Assembly: GCF_020991365.1 (NCBI RefSeq) | Contig: NZ_JAJLRA010000002.1 | Span: forward strand, 310,001 to 374,000 | Reading direction: 5' to 3' | DNA from: Streptacidiphilus sp. ASG 303 | GTDB taxonomy: Bacteria > Actinomycetota > Actinomycetes > Streptomycetales > Streptomycetaceae | Length of the DNA: 64,000 nucleotides | Shown here: piece after piece, positions 48,944 to 57,092 of the stretch | Layout of the letters: the number at the start of each line of letters is the position of its first letter | Position numbering within the stretch: the stretch's first letter is position 1 | The notes under the pieces: model-generated | The model's database searches: none | Seen by the model: only the letters and a program-made list of their open reading frames with translations | What the model was told of the DNA's origin: nothing | Program-made: the position numbers and the translations under genes

Positions 48944-49330
48944 TCAGGGGCCCTGCTGCTCGTCCCGGCGCCGCTGCCAGCGCTGTTCGATGCGGTCCAT
49001 CATCCCCGCCCTGCGGCGCGGGGCGGGTGCGGAGCGGGGACCCCGGTCGCCGAGTCCGCGCGGTGCGCGCCTCCACCCGGTGACGGCGAGGACGGCACAC
49101 CCCAGCATGACCAGGAAGCCGACCACACTGACCGGCACGATCTTGGCGACCATGCCCCCCATCAGGAGGCCGACCCCGACCACGAACCCGGCGGCGGCCA
49201 GGTAGACGCGCCGGCGGGTGTAGGTGCGCAGTCCGGTTCCCTCAAGCGCTGTCGCGAACTTGGGATCTTCGGCGTACAGCGCTCGCTCCATCTGCTCGAG
49301 CAGTCGCTGCTCGTGCTCCGAGAGCGGCAC
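48944..49330 (-). CDS. DUF3040 family membrane protein
   Basis: A 128-residue protein; GTG at 49330 with GGAGG five bases upstream. MPLSEHEQRLLEQMERALYAEDPKFA (in part: LSEHEQRLLEQMERALYAED) is the hallmark of DUF3040. Two helices at about 45-65 and 68-88, then a basic tail. It is found throughout actinobacteria near the dcw region, but its role is unknown. Confidence 0.9.
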   Translation of the reverse strand: MPLSEHEQRLLEQMERALYAEDPKFATALEGTGLRTYTRRRVYLAAAGFVVGVGLLMGGMVAKIVPVSVVGFLVMLGCAVLAVTGWRRAPRGLGDRGPRSAPAPRRRAGMMDRIEQRWQRRRDEQQGP

Positions 49331-49852
49331 GGAGTCCTCCTACTCGTCGGTCGCGGGGGCGACCGTCGCCACCCCGGCGGGGGTAGCGAGTCCCTTCAGG
49401 ATAGGCAGGGAGGCGACTCCCCGGAACCCAGCCCGATGCAGACGGACACAGCGCGGTTCCGGACGGTTGCGACTCCGCCATGCCATCCGGGCCCTGATGT
49501 GGTCCATATGCCCCATGCGCCTGGCTGCCATGCTTCGTTGCTTTACCCAGATCATACGGTTCGGCGCCCTGTCGTGGTGGGGTCACCCGAAGGTGCGTTG
49601 GACCACTCCCGGGCGGCGACCCGCCGTCCCTCCAACGGCGGAAGGGGGCGGGGAGTGCCCGCCGGGCCGTCCCGCGGGTCCGGCGGCCGCCCGTCGCCTC
49701 CGCACCGGGGGGCGGACGGACACGGGTGGACGCGGTCCGGCGGCCGGCCGGAGCGGGGCGGCCAGGGCGGTGGCGCGGGGCGGAAGGACGCGGGGCGGCC
49801 AGGCCGGTGGCACGGGGCGGCCCGGCGGGCGCGAGGGTCGGGCGGAGGGGGG
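49331..49852 (-). other. Gene-free stretch upstream of the DUF3040 gene
   Basis: About 520 bases. The part at 49440-49600 is less GC-rich and should hold the DUF3040 promoter. A 71-codon frame on the minus strand (49555-49340, MIWVKQRSMAARRMG start) has no ribosome site or recognisable domain, and I do not call it. I see no structured RNA signature. Confidence 0.35.
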
Positions 49853-50605
49853 TCAGGCGAGCTCGGCGAGGAGGTGGAGCTGGGTGGCGACCGCGTGGAA
49901 GGCGGGCTGCCGGGCGGCGGCCTCCTCCAGCCTGAGCAGCGACTCCAGGGCGCCGGGCTCGCTGTCCACCAGCACGCCGGGGACCAGGTCCGCGAAGACC
50001 CGGATGCCGTGCACCGCGAGCACGTGCAGCCCCGCGCCGCCGGCCAGGCCCCGGAGCTCGTCGGCGGTGAAGCGGCGCGGCACGGGGTCGCCGGCGCCCC
50101 AGCGGCCCGTCTCGTCCTCCAGCGCGTGGCGCGCCTCCGCGAAGTGGCCCGCCAGGGCGCGGGCGAGGACGGCCCCGTCCCGGTTGGCGGCGAGCAGGCT
50201 GGCCAGGCCGCCCTTGCGCAGGACCGCCGCGAGGCCGGACAACGCGTCGGCCGGGTCGTCCACGACCTCCAGGACGCCGTGGCAGAGCACCGCGTCGACA
50301 CTGCCGGGCTCGACCAGGTCGGCCAGGGTCTGGGTGTCGCCCTGCACGGCGCGGACCAGGTCGGTGACGCCGGCCTCGGCGGCGCGGCGCTCCAGGGCGA
50401 ACAGGGCGTCGGGGCTCGGGTCGACCACGGTGACGCGGTGGCCGAGGCGGGCGACGGGCACGGCGAAGTTGCCGGTGCCGCCGCCGGTGTCCAGGACGTC
50501 GAGCACCGGCCGGTCCTGCTCCGCGGCCCGGCGGTCGAGGGCCTCGCTGAGCACCTCCCAGACCACGGCGGTGCGCAGGGAGCTGCGGGGACGCGTCGGG
50601 TACAC
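49853..50605 (-). CDS. SAM-dependent class I methyltransferase
   Basis: A 250-residue protein with GTG at 50605 and GGAG upstream. Motif I is VLDTGGGTGNFAVPVARLG, motif II HRVTVVDPSPDALFALERRA, then VDAVLCHGVLEVVDDPADAL as post-motif. The rest resembles the UbiE/COQ5-like branch (CmoA- or SmtA-like, with VPRRFTADELRGLAGGAGL). Actinobacterial orthologues lie in the same place downstream of the dcw cluster. Substrate unknown. Confidence 0.85.
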   Translation of the reverse strand: MYPTRPRSSLRTAVVWEVLSEALDRRAAEQDRPVLDVLDTGGGTGNFAVPVARLGHRVTVVDPSPDALFALERRAAEAGVTDLVRAVQGDTQTLADLVEPGSVDAVLCHGVLEVVDDPADALSGLAAVLRKGGLASLLAANRDGAVLARALAGHFAEARHALEDETGRWGAGDPVPRRFTADELRGLAGGAGLHVLAVHGIRVFADLVPGVLVDSEPGALESLLRLEEAAARQPAFHAVATQLHLLAELA

Positions 50606-50836
50606 GGAGGGACTCCTCAGGCACGGCGGGACGGGACCGGACGGGACCACCTTAGAGCGTGGACCCGGGGCGCGGCGCACCGGCGCGGCCCGACGGCCGG
50701 GACCCCGGCGGACGACAGGTCGGCAGCCCGCCCGGCGCCGGGACGTCCGGTCAGGAGCCGTGCGGCCAGGAGGGATCGGGTCAGGAGGGGTCGGGTCAGG
50801 GGGTCGGGTCAGGGGGTCGGGCCCGGGGGCGCCCGT

Positions 50837-51544
50837 TCAGCCGGTCCGGGGCATCGGCGGCGCCGGGTCGTCCCCCGCCCCGCCGCGGGCGTCCGGGTCG
50901 CCCACGTCACCGGGGGCACCCGCGTCGCCGAGCGGGAGGGTCGGGTCGAGGTCCGGCCGCAGGGAGAGCAGCCGCTCGACGATCCGCAGGAAGAGCGCGG
51001 TGTTGCGGACCAGGTCGTCGGCGTCGCGCAGGGTGGCGGCCCCCTGGATGCCCGCCTCGGCGGCGGCGCGGCGGCGCGCGCCCGCGGCGAAGTACACCGC
51101 CCACTCCGCGAGTTCGGGGGCGACCTCGGGGAGGACGTCCCAGGCGCTGCGGATGGCCTTGCGCCTCCGGGGGCTCTTCTCCGGGCGGCCCCGCACGGCC
51201 AGGACGGCGGCGGAGGTCCGCAGCGCCGCGAGGTGGGCGGCGGCGTAGCGCTCCAGCGGGTCCTCCAGGGAGCGGGCCCCGTCGAGCGTGCGGTGGGCGT
51301 GCGCGAGCAGGTCGAGGGCGGCGGGCGGCGCGGCGGCGCGGCGCAGCACCGGGTGGACGTCGGAGGGCGGGCGGTGGGGGGAGCCCCGGTGGCCGGCCGG
51401 CGCGCCGCCGGGCCCGCCCCACGGGTGCCCGGCCGGTCCGCCGAGCGGGCCCGGCCCCGCGGCCTGGGCCTGGACGGGCAGGGTGCCCTGGACGGGTCCG
51501 CCGCCCAGGCGGATGACACGGGCGTCGCCGCCGGTGGTCGCCAT
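50837..51544 (-). CDS. SAV_6107-type HEPN domain protein
   Basis: A 235-residue protein with ATG at 51544. A Gly/Pro-rich tail to about 60 is followed by an all-helical HEPN-like domain: ALDLLAHAHRTLDGARSLEDPLERYAAAHLAALRTSAAVLAVRG (in part), SAWDVLPEVAPELAEWAVYFAAGA and ADDLVRNTALFLRIVERLL. The usual RxxxxH RNase motif of toxin HEPNs is absent at the place it is expected (RNTALFLRIVE), so RNase action is doubtful. It lies 15 bases downstream of the DUF6504 gene, in one operon. Confidence 0.75.
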   Translation of the reverse strand: MATTGGDARVIRLGGGPVQGTLPVQAQAAGPGPLGGPAGHPWGGPGGAPAGHRGSPHRPPSDVHPVLRRAAAPPAALDLLAHAHRTLDGARSLEDPLERYAAAHLAALRTSAAVLAVRGRPEKSPRRRKAIRSAWDVLPEVAPELAEWAVYFAAGARRRAAAEAGIQGAATLRDADDLVRNTALFLRIVERLLSLRPDLDPTLPLGDAGAPGDVGDPDARGGAGDDPAPPMPRTG

Positions 51545-51559
51545 CTGCTCCAGCCCCCT

Positions 51560-51907
51560 TCAGTCGGCGGTCCGGGTGAGGGTCCATCGGCCGGCGGGGT
51601 CGAGGCTGAGGTCGTAGACCCCGGCGGCGAAGGCCCGGCCGGGGCTCGCCTCGACCCGCCACACCTCGCGCCCGGTCCGCTCGGCGCGGATCCGGCCCGC
51701 CGCCGCGGGCGGGGGCGCCTCGGCCACCGGCCGGGAGCGGCCGGCCGCGGGCGCGGCGGACCGCCGGGCGCCCTCCGGCCGGGGCACGCCCTCCCGCCAG
51801 TGGCCGAGCACCTCGCGGACCGCGTAGACCCGGTCGTGCCAGAGGAAGTGGGTGGGCCTGTCGCCGGTGCCCCGGACCTCGACGGGGTCCGGGTGACGCC
51901 TGGTCAT
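51560..51907 (-). CDS. DUF6504-like small protein
   Basis: A 115-residue protein with ATG at 51907 and AGGAGG four bases upstream. It begins VEVRGTGDRPTHFLWHDRVYAVREVLGHW, which is the pattern of DUF6504 proteins (P..F.W.gr.Y.V..vl..W), followed by an Ala/Pro linker and EVWRVEASPG and YDLSLDPAGRWTLTRTAD. Such genes are often found close to DNA polymerase IV in actinobacteria; none is seen here. Role unknown. Confidence 0.7.
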   Translation of the reverse strand: MTRRHPDPVEVRGTGDRPTHFLWHDRVYAVREVLGHWREGVPRPEGARRSAAPAAGRSRPVAEAPPPAAAGRIRAERTGREVWRVEASPGRAFAAGVYDLSLDPAGRWTLTRTAD

Positions 51908-52175
51908 GGTGCCTCCTGGCTGTTCCTCGTGCCGACGGTCCGGGCCGCGGGTGCGCCGCCCGGGGACGCCCCGCACCCTCGGTCGAAAACCCGTTCGAAC
52001 GCCTTCAAGGTAACCCCGTGGTCGGACACCACGTCAACGCCACCCCCTCCGCCCGCCGTACGGGCCCGAACGGCCCGCACGTCCCATGGTGGACGCCGCC
52101 ACTGACAATCCGGCCGGAGCGCGGGGGGTGCGGGAGCTCACACCGGGGGCGCACATGGGCCGTACGGACCCGGGC

Positions 52176-52199
52176 TAGTATTTAAACTGACCAGTCAGT
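52176..52199 (+). promoter_or_regulatory. Promoter with TetR-type operator
   Basis: TAGTAT (52176-52181) is a good -10. Four bases on, the 14-bp palindrome ACTGACCAGTCAGT (52186-52199) covers the expected start of transcription, so a bound repressor would block initiation. The arms and spacing are typical of operators of TetR/AcrR-type regulators, and such a gene closes the operon at 55384. The rest of the 311-base gap from 51908 carries no gene. Confidence 0.7.
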
Positions 52200-52218
52200 G
52201 CAAAAGGGGGAACGACAG

Positions 52219-53079
52219 ATGACCGACCCCGGATCGGGCGCGGCCGTCACGGCGCGGGCCCTGTCCCTGCGCGGTCCGCGCGGCTGGGTGTACCGGGACG
52301 TGGACCTCGCCGCCGGGCCCGGCACCCTGGCCGCCGTCGAGGGGCCCGCCGGCTCCGGCCGCACCTCGCTCCTGCTCACCCTGGCCGGGCGCATGCGCCC
52401 CACCGGCGGCGAGGCCGCCGTGGACGGGCTGGAGCTGCCCCGGCAGGCGGCGCGCGTGCGGCGGATCGCGGCCCTCGGGCACATGCCCGGCGTCAACCAG
52501 CCGGACCCGGCGCTCACCGTGGGCGAGCACCTGCGCGAGCGGCGGCTGCTGCACGCGCCGGTCCTCTCCCTGCTGGGCCGCGGCCGCGACCGGCAGGTGT
52601 CCGACGCCCTGGCCCGGGCGGGACTGGCCGTGGACGGGCTGCCGCGCGGTGCGCGCACCCCCGTCCGCGACCTCGACGCCCTGCAGCTGCTGCGGCTGAC
52701 CGTCGGCCTCGCGCTGGCCGGACGGCCCCGGCTGCTGTGCGTGGACGACACCGACGACCGGCTGCACGCAGGGGACCGCGAGGCCGTCTGGCGGCTGCTC
52801 CGCTCCGTCGCCGAGGACGGGGTCACCGTCCTGGCCGCCACCACCGACGCCGCCGCGGCCGGCGGCCTGGCCGGCCTGGTGGTGCGCCTGCCGGGCGGCC
52901 CCGCCGACGACGCCCCGGACGCTCCGCGGGACCGTCCGGGCGACGACGCCTGTCCGGCGGGCGGCGGGGACCGCCGGGGACGAGGCGGTCGCAGCGGCGA
53001 CGGCACCGGCAGCACCGGCGGCGAGGGCCGCCGGGACGACGACGAGAACGAGGGGGAAGCCGCGGATGCGCGCGTTTAG
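52219..53079 (+). CDS. ABC-type ATP-binding protein with altered nucleotide-site motifs
   Basis: A 286-residue protein; ATG at 52219 with AAGGGGG eight bases upstream. It follows the ABC fold: ALSLRGPRGWVYRDVDL, Walker A GPAGSGRT at 42-49, Walker B RLLCVDDTDD at 171-180. Key residues deviate: Arg48 stands where the Walker A Lys should be, the signature LSGGQ is replaced by LDALQLLRL (152-160), and the Glu after Walker B is Asp or Thr. ATP hydrolysis is therefore doubtful. The last 60 residues are Gly/Arg/Asp-rich. It overlaps the next gene by 14 bases. Confidence 0.8.
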   Translation: MTDPGSGAAVTARALSLRGPRGWVYRDVDLAAGPGTLAAVEGPAGSGRTSLLLTLAGRMRPTGGEAAVDGLELPRQAARVRRIAALGHMPGVNQPDPALTVGEHLRERRLLHAPVLSLLGRGRDRQVSDALARAGLAVDGLPRGARTPVRDLDALQLLRLTVGLALAGRPRLLCVDDTDDRLHAGDREAVWRLLRSVAEDGVTVLAATTDAAAAGGLAGLVVRLPGGPADDAPDAPRDRPGDDACPAGGGDRRGRGGRSGDGTGSTGGEGRRDDDENEGEAADARV

Positions 53080-55336
53080 CCTGGCCCGCCTGGAGCTGCG
53101 GAGGTTCGCCCGCGGGCGCCTCCCCCGGGCCGCGATGGCGGCCCTGCTGCTGCTCCCCCTGCTCTACGGCGCCCTGTACCTCTGGTCGTTCTGGGACCCG
53201 TACGGACGCCTGGACCGGCTGCCCGTCGCCCTGGTCGTCCAGGACCGGCCCGCCACCGTCCACGGCACCCGGATCGACGCGGGCCGGCAGCTGGCCGGGG
53301 AGCTGGAGCGGCGCCGCGTCTTCGACTGGCGGGAGACCACCCCGCAGGAGGCCGCGTCGGGCGTCGCCTCCGGGAAGTACTACCTGTCCCTGACGGTCCC
53401 GCAGGACTTCAGCCGGAACATCGGCTCCAGCGACAGCGACCACCCCGAGCGCGGCGCCCTGCAGGTGCGCACGGACGACGCGAACAACTACATCGTCGGC
53501 CAGATCTCCCGCTCCGTCTTCACCGAGGTCCGAGCCGCGGCCTCCGCGAAGGCGTCCGCGGGCTTCTACGACCGGATCTTCGTCGCCTTCTCCGACCTGC
53601 ACGACCGGACGGCGCAGGCGGCCGGGGGCGCCGACCGGGTCCGCTCCGGCGCCGACCGGGCCCACCGGGGGGCGGGCGAACTGGCCGACGGCGCCGACCG
53701 GGCCGAGAGCGGCGCCGGGGCGCTCGCCTCCGGCGCGGACCGGGCGCAGCAGGGAGCGGGCGCGCTCGCCGACGGCCTCGCCCGGGCCCGGAAGGGCAGC
53801 AGCGCCCTCGCCGACGGACTGTCCGGCCTCGACCGCGGCGCGGCGCAGCTCGCCGCGGGCAGCCGCGAGGCCGCCGCCGGCACCCAGCGCCTCGCCGACG
53901 CGGTCGACCCGCTCGCCGCGGACGTCTCGCCGCTGCTCCACGGCCACCCGGAGGAGATCGCCGCCTCGGCCCGGCTGGTCGCCGACGCCGCGCACGCGAT
54001 CTCCGCCGACCTGGGGAGGCTGCCCGCCGCCTCCGCCGAGGCGCTCGCCGACGCACGGTCGGCCGCCGCCCGGATGGACGCCGTGTACGCCGCGCAGTGC
54101 CCCGGCGGCTCCCCCGCCGCGCCCCCGGGCCCCTCCGGTGCGGCGGCCGACTGCGCCGCCCTGGGGCGGGCCGACCGGGCCGCCCGCCAGGTGGTGGACG
54201 CCGCCGAGCGGGTCGACGCGGCGGTGCGGCGGGCGGGCCCGCGGCTCGACGGCCTGGCGGCGGACGCCGCCCGGGTCGAGCGGCTCGCCCGGCAGCTCTC
54301 CCGGCCCGGCCTCGCCCGCGACGTCGACCGGGCGGTCGCCGACGTCCACCGCCTGAACGCGGGCGTGCACCGGCTCGCCGCCGGATCCGCCGAGCTCAGC
54401 GACGGCACCGGCCGGGCCCTCGGCGGCGCCCGCGCCCTGGACTCCGGCCTCGGCCGGCTCGCCGACGGCGCCCGGTCGCTCAGCGGCGGCCTGTACCGGC
54501 TCTCCGACGGCGCCCGGAGCCTCGACTCCGGGCTGGGGGCCCTCGCCGACGGCGCCGACCGGCTCGACTCCGGGCTCGGGCGGCTCACGGACGGCGCCGG
54601 CACCCTGGCGGACGGCCTCCACGACGGCGCCGCGAGGATCCCCGACCACGACCGGGCGCAGCGGGACGCCCGCGCCGCGGCGATGAGCGACCCGGTGCAG
54701 CTGGCGAGGAACGAGCTGCACCGGGCGCCCAACTACGGCACCGGCTTCGCGCCCTACTTCATCCCGCTCGCCCTCTGGGTCGGCGCCATGGTCGCGTACA
54801 TGCTGCTGCGGCCGCTCAGCCCCCGGGCGCTCGCCGCCAACGCGCCCTCCTGGCGGGTGGCGGCGGCCGGCTGGCTGCCCGCCGCCGGGATCGGCGTGCT
54901 CCAGGCCGGGGCGCTGCTGGCGGTGCTGCACTGGGGCGTCGGCCTGCAGATGGAGCGGGGCGCCGGGGTGGCCGCCTACCTGGTCCTCACCGTGCTCTGC
55001 TTCACCGCGCTGATGCAGTGGCTGAACGCCCGCTTCGGCCCGGCGGGGCGGCTGCTCGCCCTGGCCCTGCTGATGCTCCAGCTCACCTCGGCCGGCGGCA
55101 CCTACCCGGTGGAGACCAGCCCCGGGTTCTTCGGCGCCGTGCACCCCTTCCTGCCCATGACGTACGTGGTGCAGGGGCTGCGGCGGCTGATCAGCGGCGG
55201 CGGCCTGGCACCGGTGTGGACGGGCTGCGCGGTGCTGGCCGCCTTCTGGGCCGCGGCGCTCGTCCTCACCGCGCTCACCGCACGCCGCCGCCAGGTGTGG
55301 TCGGTGTCCCGCCTCCACCCGGAGCTGGCGCTGTGA
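53066..55336 (+). CDS. YhgE/Pip-domain membrane protein
   Basis: A 756-residue protein similar to phage-infection-protein (Pip) and YhgE. Helix 1 lies at about 24-46. An outer domain follows (LPVALVVQDRPATVHGTRIDAG and YYLSLTVPQDFSRNI). A long helical region (about 180-535) is made of 7- and 11-residue repeats such as ADGADRAESGAGALASGADRA and LADGARSLSGGLYRLSDGA, and should form a stalk. Five helices (about 565-750) with RNELHRAPNYGTGFAPYFIPLALWVG at the start end it, resembling an ABC-2 permease. Together with the upstream ATPase-like protein this looks like an exporter or signalling pair. Confidence 0.88.
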   Translation: MRAFSLARLELRRFARGRLPRAAMAALLLLPLLYGALYLWSFWDPYGRLDRLPVALVVQDRPATVHGTRIDAGRQLAGELERRRVFDWRETTPQEAASGVASGKYYLSLTVPQDFSRNIGSSDSDHPERGALQVRTDDANNYIVGQISRSVFTEVRAAASAKASAGFYDRIFVAFSDLHDRTAQAAGGADRVRSGADRAHRGAGELADGADRAESGAGALASGADRAQQGAGALADGLARARKGSSALADGLSGLDRGAAQLAAGSREAAAGTQRLADAVDPLAADVSPLLHGHPEEIAASARLVADAAHAISADLGRLPAASAEALADARSAAARMDAVYAAQCPGGSPAAPPGPSGAAADCAALGRADRAARQVVDAAERVDAAVRRAGPRLDGLAADAARVERLARQLSRPGLARDVDRAVADVHRLNAGVHRLAAGSAELSDGTGRALGGARALDSGLGRLADGARSLSGGLYRLSDGARSLDSGLGALADGADRLDSGLGRLTDGAGTLADGLHDGAARIPDHDRAQRDARAAAMSDPVQLARNELHRAPNYGTGFAPYFIPLALWVGAMVAYMLLRPLSPRALAANAPSWRVAAAGWLPAAGIGVLQAGALLAVLHWGVGLQMERGAGVAAYLVLTVLCFTALMQWLNARFGPAGRLLALALLMLQLTSAGGTYPVETSPGFFGAVHPFLPMTYVVQGLRRLISGGGLAPVWTGCAVLAAFWAAALVLTALTARRRQVWSVSRLHPELAL

Positions 55337-55383
55337 CGGCGGCCGTGGCGGCCGCACGGCCCGCCGGCGGCGAGAATGGCGCC

Positions 55384-55974
55384 ATGAGCACCAGCAGCAC
55401 GCGGCGCGACGCGACCCGGCAGAAGCTGTACGAGGCGGCGGTGACCCTGATCGCCGAGCAGGGCTTCTCGGGGACGACCGTGGAGGAGATCGCGGACCGC
55501 GCCGGGGTCGCCAAGGGCACCGTCTACTACAACTTCGGCAGCAAGACCGAGCTGTTCGAGGGACTGCTGCGGCACGGGGTGGGGCTGCTGACCGACGCGC
55601 TGCGGCGGGCGGCGGCGGACCGGCCGCCGGTGGAGGGCCTGGAGGCCATGGTGCGGGCCGGGCTGGAGTTCATCGCCGCCTACCCGTCCTTCGCGCAGCT
55701 CTTCGTCGCGGAGACGTGGCGGACCAACCGCGCCTGGCACGACACGCTGCGGCTGCTGCGGGACGAGGCGGTGTCGGTGGTGTCCGGGGTGCTGGACGAG
55801 GCCGTGCGGCAGGGCGCGCTGGCGGCGGACCTGGACACCCGGCTGACCGCCTCGGCGCTCTTCGGGATGGTGCTGGTGGTGGCGCTCGACTGGCTGGCCT
55901 TCCAGCCGGAGCGCAGCGTGGACGACGTGCACGCGGCCCTGGTGCGGCTGCTGCGGGGCCGCATCCGCGGCTGA
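55384..55974 (+). CDS. TetR-family transcriptional regulator
   Basis: A 196-residue regulator. The HTH lies at about 16-62: ATRQKLYEAAVTLIAEQGF, TTVEEIADRAGVAKGTVYYNF and GSKTELFEGLLRHG. The ligand domain continues with FIAAYPSFAQLFVAETWRTNRAWHDTL (in part) and SALFGMVLVVALDWLAFQPE, a common pattern in regulators next to YhgE/Pip genes. It lies 47 bases after the Pip gene, in the same direction, and probably binds the palindrome at 52186. No strong ribosome site precedes the ATG. Confidence 0.92.
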   Translation: MSTSSTRRDATRQKLYEAAVTLIAEQGFSGTTVEEIADRAGVAKGTVYYNFGSKTELFEGLLRHGVGLLTDALRRAAADRPPVEGLEAMVRAGLEFIAAYPSFAQLFVAETWRTNRAWHDTLRLLRDEAVSVVSGVLDEAVRQGALAADLDTRLTASALFGMVLVVALDWLAFQPERSVDDVHAALVRLLRGRIRG

Positions 55975-56331
55975 GGGCGGCCGGGGGCGGCCCGGGGCGC
56001 GTTCGCGGGGCCGCGGGGCGGGCCGTCCCGGCGTCCCCCGGGCCGGCCTCCCCGCGCCGCCCGCCGGGTCCCGCTCCGCCGCCCCGTGTCGGCGGTGCGG
56101 GACCCGCGGCCGGCTCCCCCGCGACGGCCGTGCCCGGCCGGTACCGGGGGGAGCACGGCCCCCGTGTCCCCCGTGGCCCGTGCTCCCCGCCGGCCCCCGT
56201 ACCCGCCGGGCACCGTCCGTCGCGCCCGGGCCGGCGGCGCCTCGCGGCCCGCCGTCCCGGTCCCCACACTCTGCCGTCCGCGCAGGTCGGACGGCATCCG
56301 CGCAGATACTCAGAACCGCGGGCGAGTACCT
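55975..56331 (+). other. Gene-free stretch after the TetR gene
   Basis: About 360 bases of very GC-rich sequence without a credible gene. Repeated CCCCCG and CCGTG runs give overlapping frames on both strands, none with a ribosome site. It ends at the palindrome in front of the DUF4126 gene. Confidence 0.35.
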
Positions 56332-56349
56332 CTGAGTACGCGTACTCAG
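56332..56349. promoter_or_regulatory. 18-bp perfect palindrome upstream of the DUF4126 gene
   Basis: CTGAGTACGCGTACTCAG reads the same on both strands. Partial copies lie close by: ATACTCAG at 56307-56314 and GAGTACC at 56324-56330. A -10-like TACCCT at 56408-56413 follows 60 bases on. An operator for a dimeric regulator, with half-sites upstream, is likely. I cannot name the protein. Confidence 0.6.
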
Positions 56350-56454
56350 GTTCCCCGGACGCCGGGCCGGGCGGAACCGGCCGCCCCGGTGCGGACGTCC
56401 CCTCCCCTACCCTGTGGAGGGGCCCCGGGACCGCCGGGAACGAGGGAGGCGGAC

Positions 56455-57081
56455 GTGTCGATCGTCCCGATGATCTTCACCAGCGGCTGGGCGAGCGGCA
56501 TCAACGCCTATGCGGTGGTGCTGCTGCTCGGCCTCTTCGGCCGGTTCGGCGGTGCGGACTCGGTGCCGCCCGCCCTGGAGCGCACGGACGTGCTGGTCGC
56601 GGCCGGCGTGCTCTTCCTGTTCGAGGCGGTGGCCGACAAGATCCCGTACGTGGACTCCGCGTGGGACGCCGTCCACACGGTGATCCGCCCGGTGGCGGGC
56701 GCCACCGTCGGCGCCCTGATGGCCGGTCACGCCGACGGCTCGCTGGGCGAGGTCGCGGCCGGCGCGGTGGGCGGCACCACCGCCCTGCTCAGCCACCTCA
56801 CCAAGGCGTCGCTGCGGATGGCGGTGAACACCTCGCCCGAGCCCGCCAGCAACATCGTCGTCAGCACCGCGGAGGACCTCTCCGTCGCCGGGATCGTGAC
56901 CCTCGCGGTCTTCCACCCCGTGGCGGCCGCCTCGATCGCGGGCGCGCTGCTGCTGGCCGGGCTGCTGCTGGTCTGGTTCGCCGTCTCCCGCATCCGCCGC
57001 TTCCTGGAGCGGCGCCGCGAGCGCAGGGCCCTGCGGGCCGCCGCCGCGGGCGCCGCGCAGCCGGCCGCGGGGCGCCGTTAG
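56455..57081 (+). CDS. DUF4126 family membrane protein
   Basis: A 208-residue protein; GTG at 56455 with GGGAGG five bases upstream. SIVPMIFTSGWASGINAYAVVLLLGL (in part: GWASGINAYAVVLLLGLFGR) and FLFEAVADKIPYVDSAWDAVHTVIRP (in part) are DUF4126 signatures. Five helices are likely, and NTSPEPASNIVVSTAEDL is a conserved loop. The C-terminus is Arg-rich and cytosolic. Role unknown. Its TAG stop is part of the TAGGAT -10 of the next gene. Confidence 0.88.
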   Translation: MSIVPMIFTSGWASGINAYAVVLLLGLFGRFGGADSVPPALERTDVLVAAGVLFLFEAVADKIPYVDSAWDAVHTVIRPVAGATVGALMAGHADGSLGEVAAGAVGGTTALLSHLTKASLRMAVNTSPEPASNIVVSTAEDLSVAGIVTLAVFHPVAAASIAGALLLAGLLLVWFAVSRIRRFLERRRERRALRAAAAGAAQPAAGRR

Positions 57082-57084
57082 GAT
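57079..57084 (+). promoter_or_regulatory. Candidate leaderless -10 element overlapping a stop codon
   Basis: TAGGAT ends eight bases before the ATG at 57093, and its first three bases are the DUF4126 stop. CCTCCTCC between them is the opposite of a ribosome site, so translation without a leader is likely. Confidence 0.45.
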
Positions 57085-57092
57085 CCTCCTCC

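Noticed and set aside
49340-49555. 71-codon frame upstream of DUF3040
   Set aside because: No ribosome site, no recognisable domain, and it overlaps the region where the DUF3040 promoter should lie.
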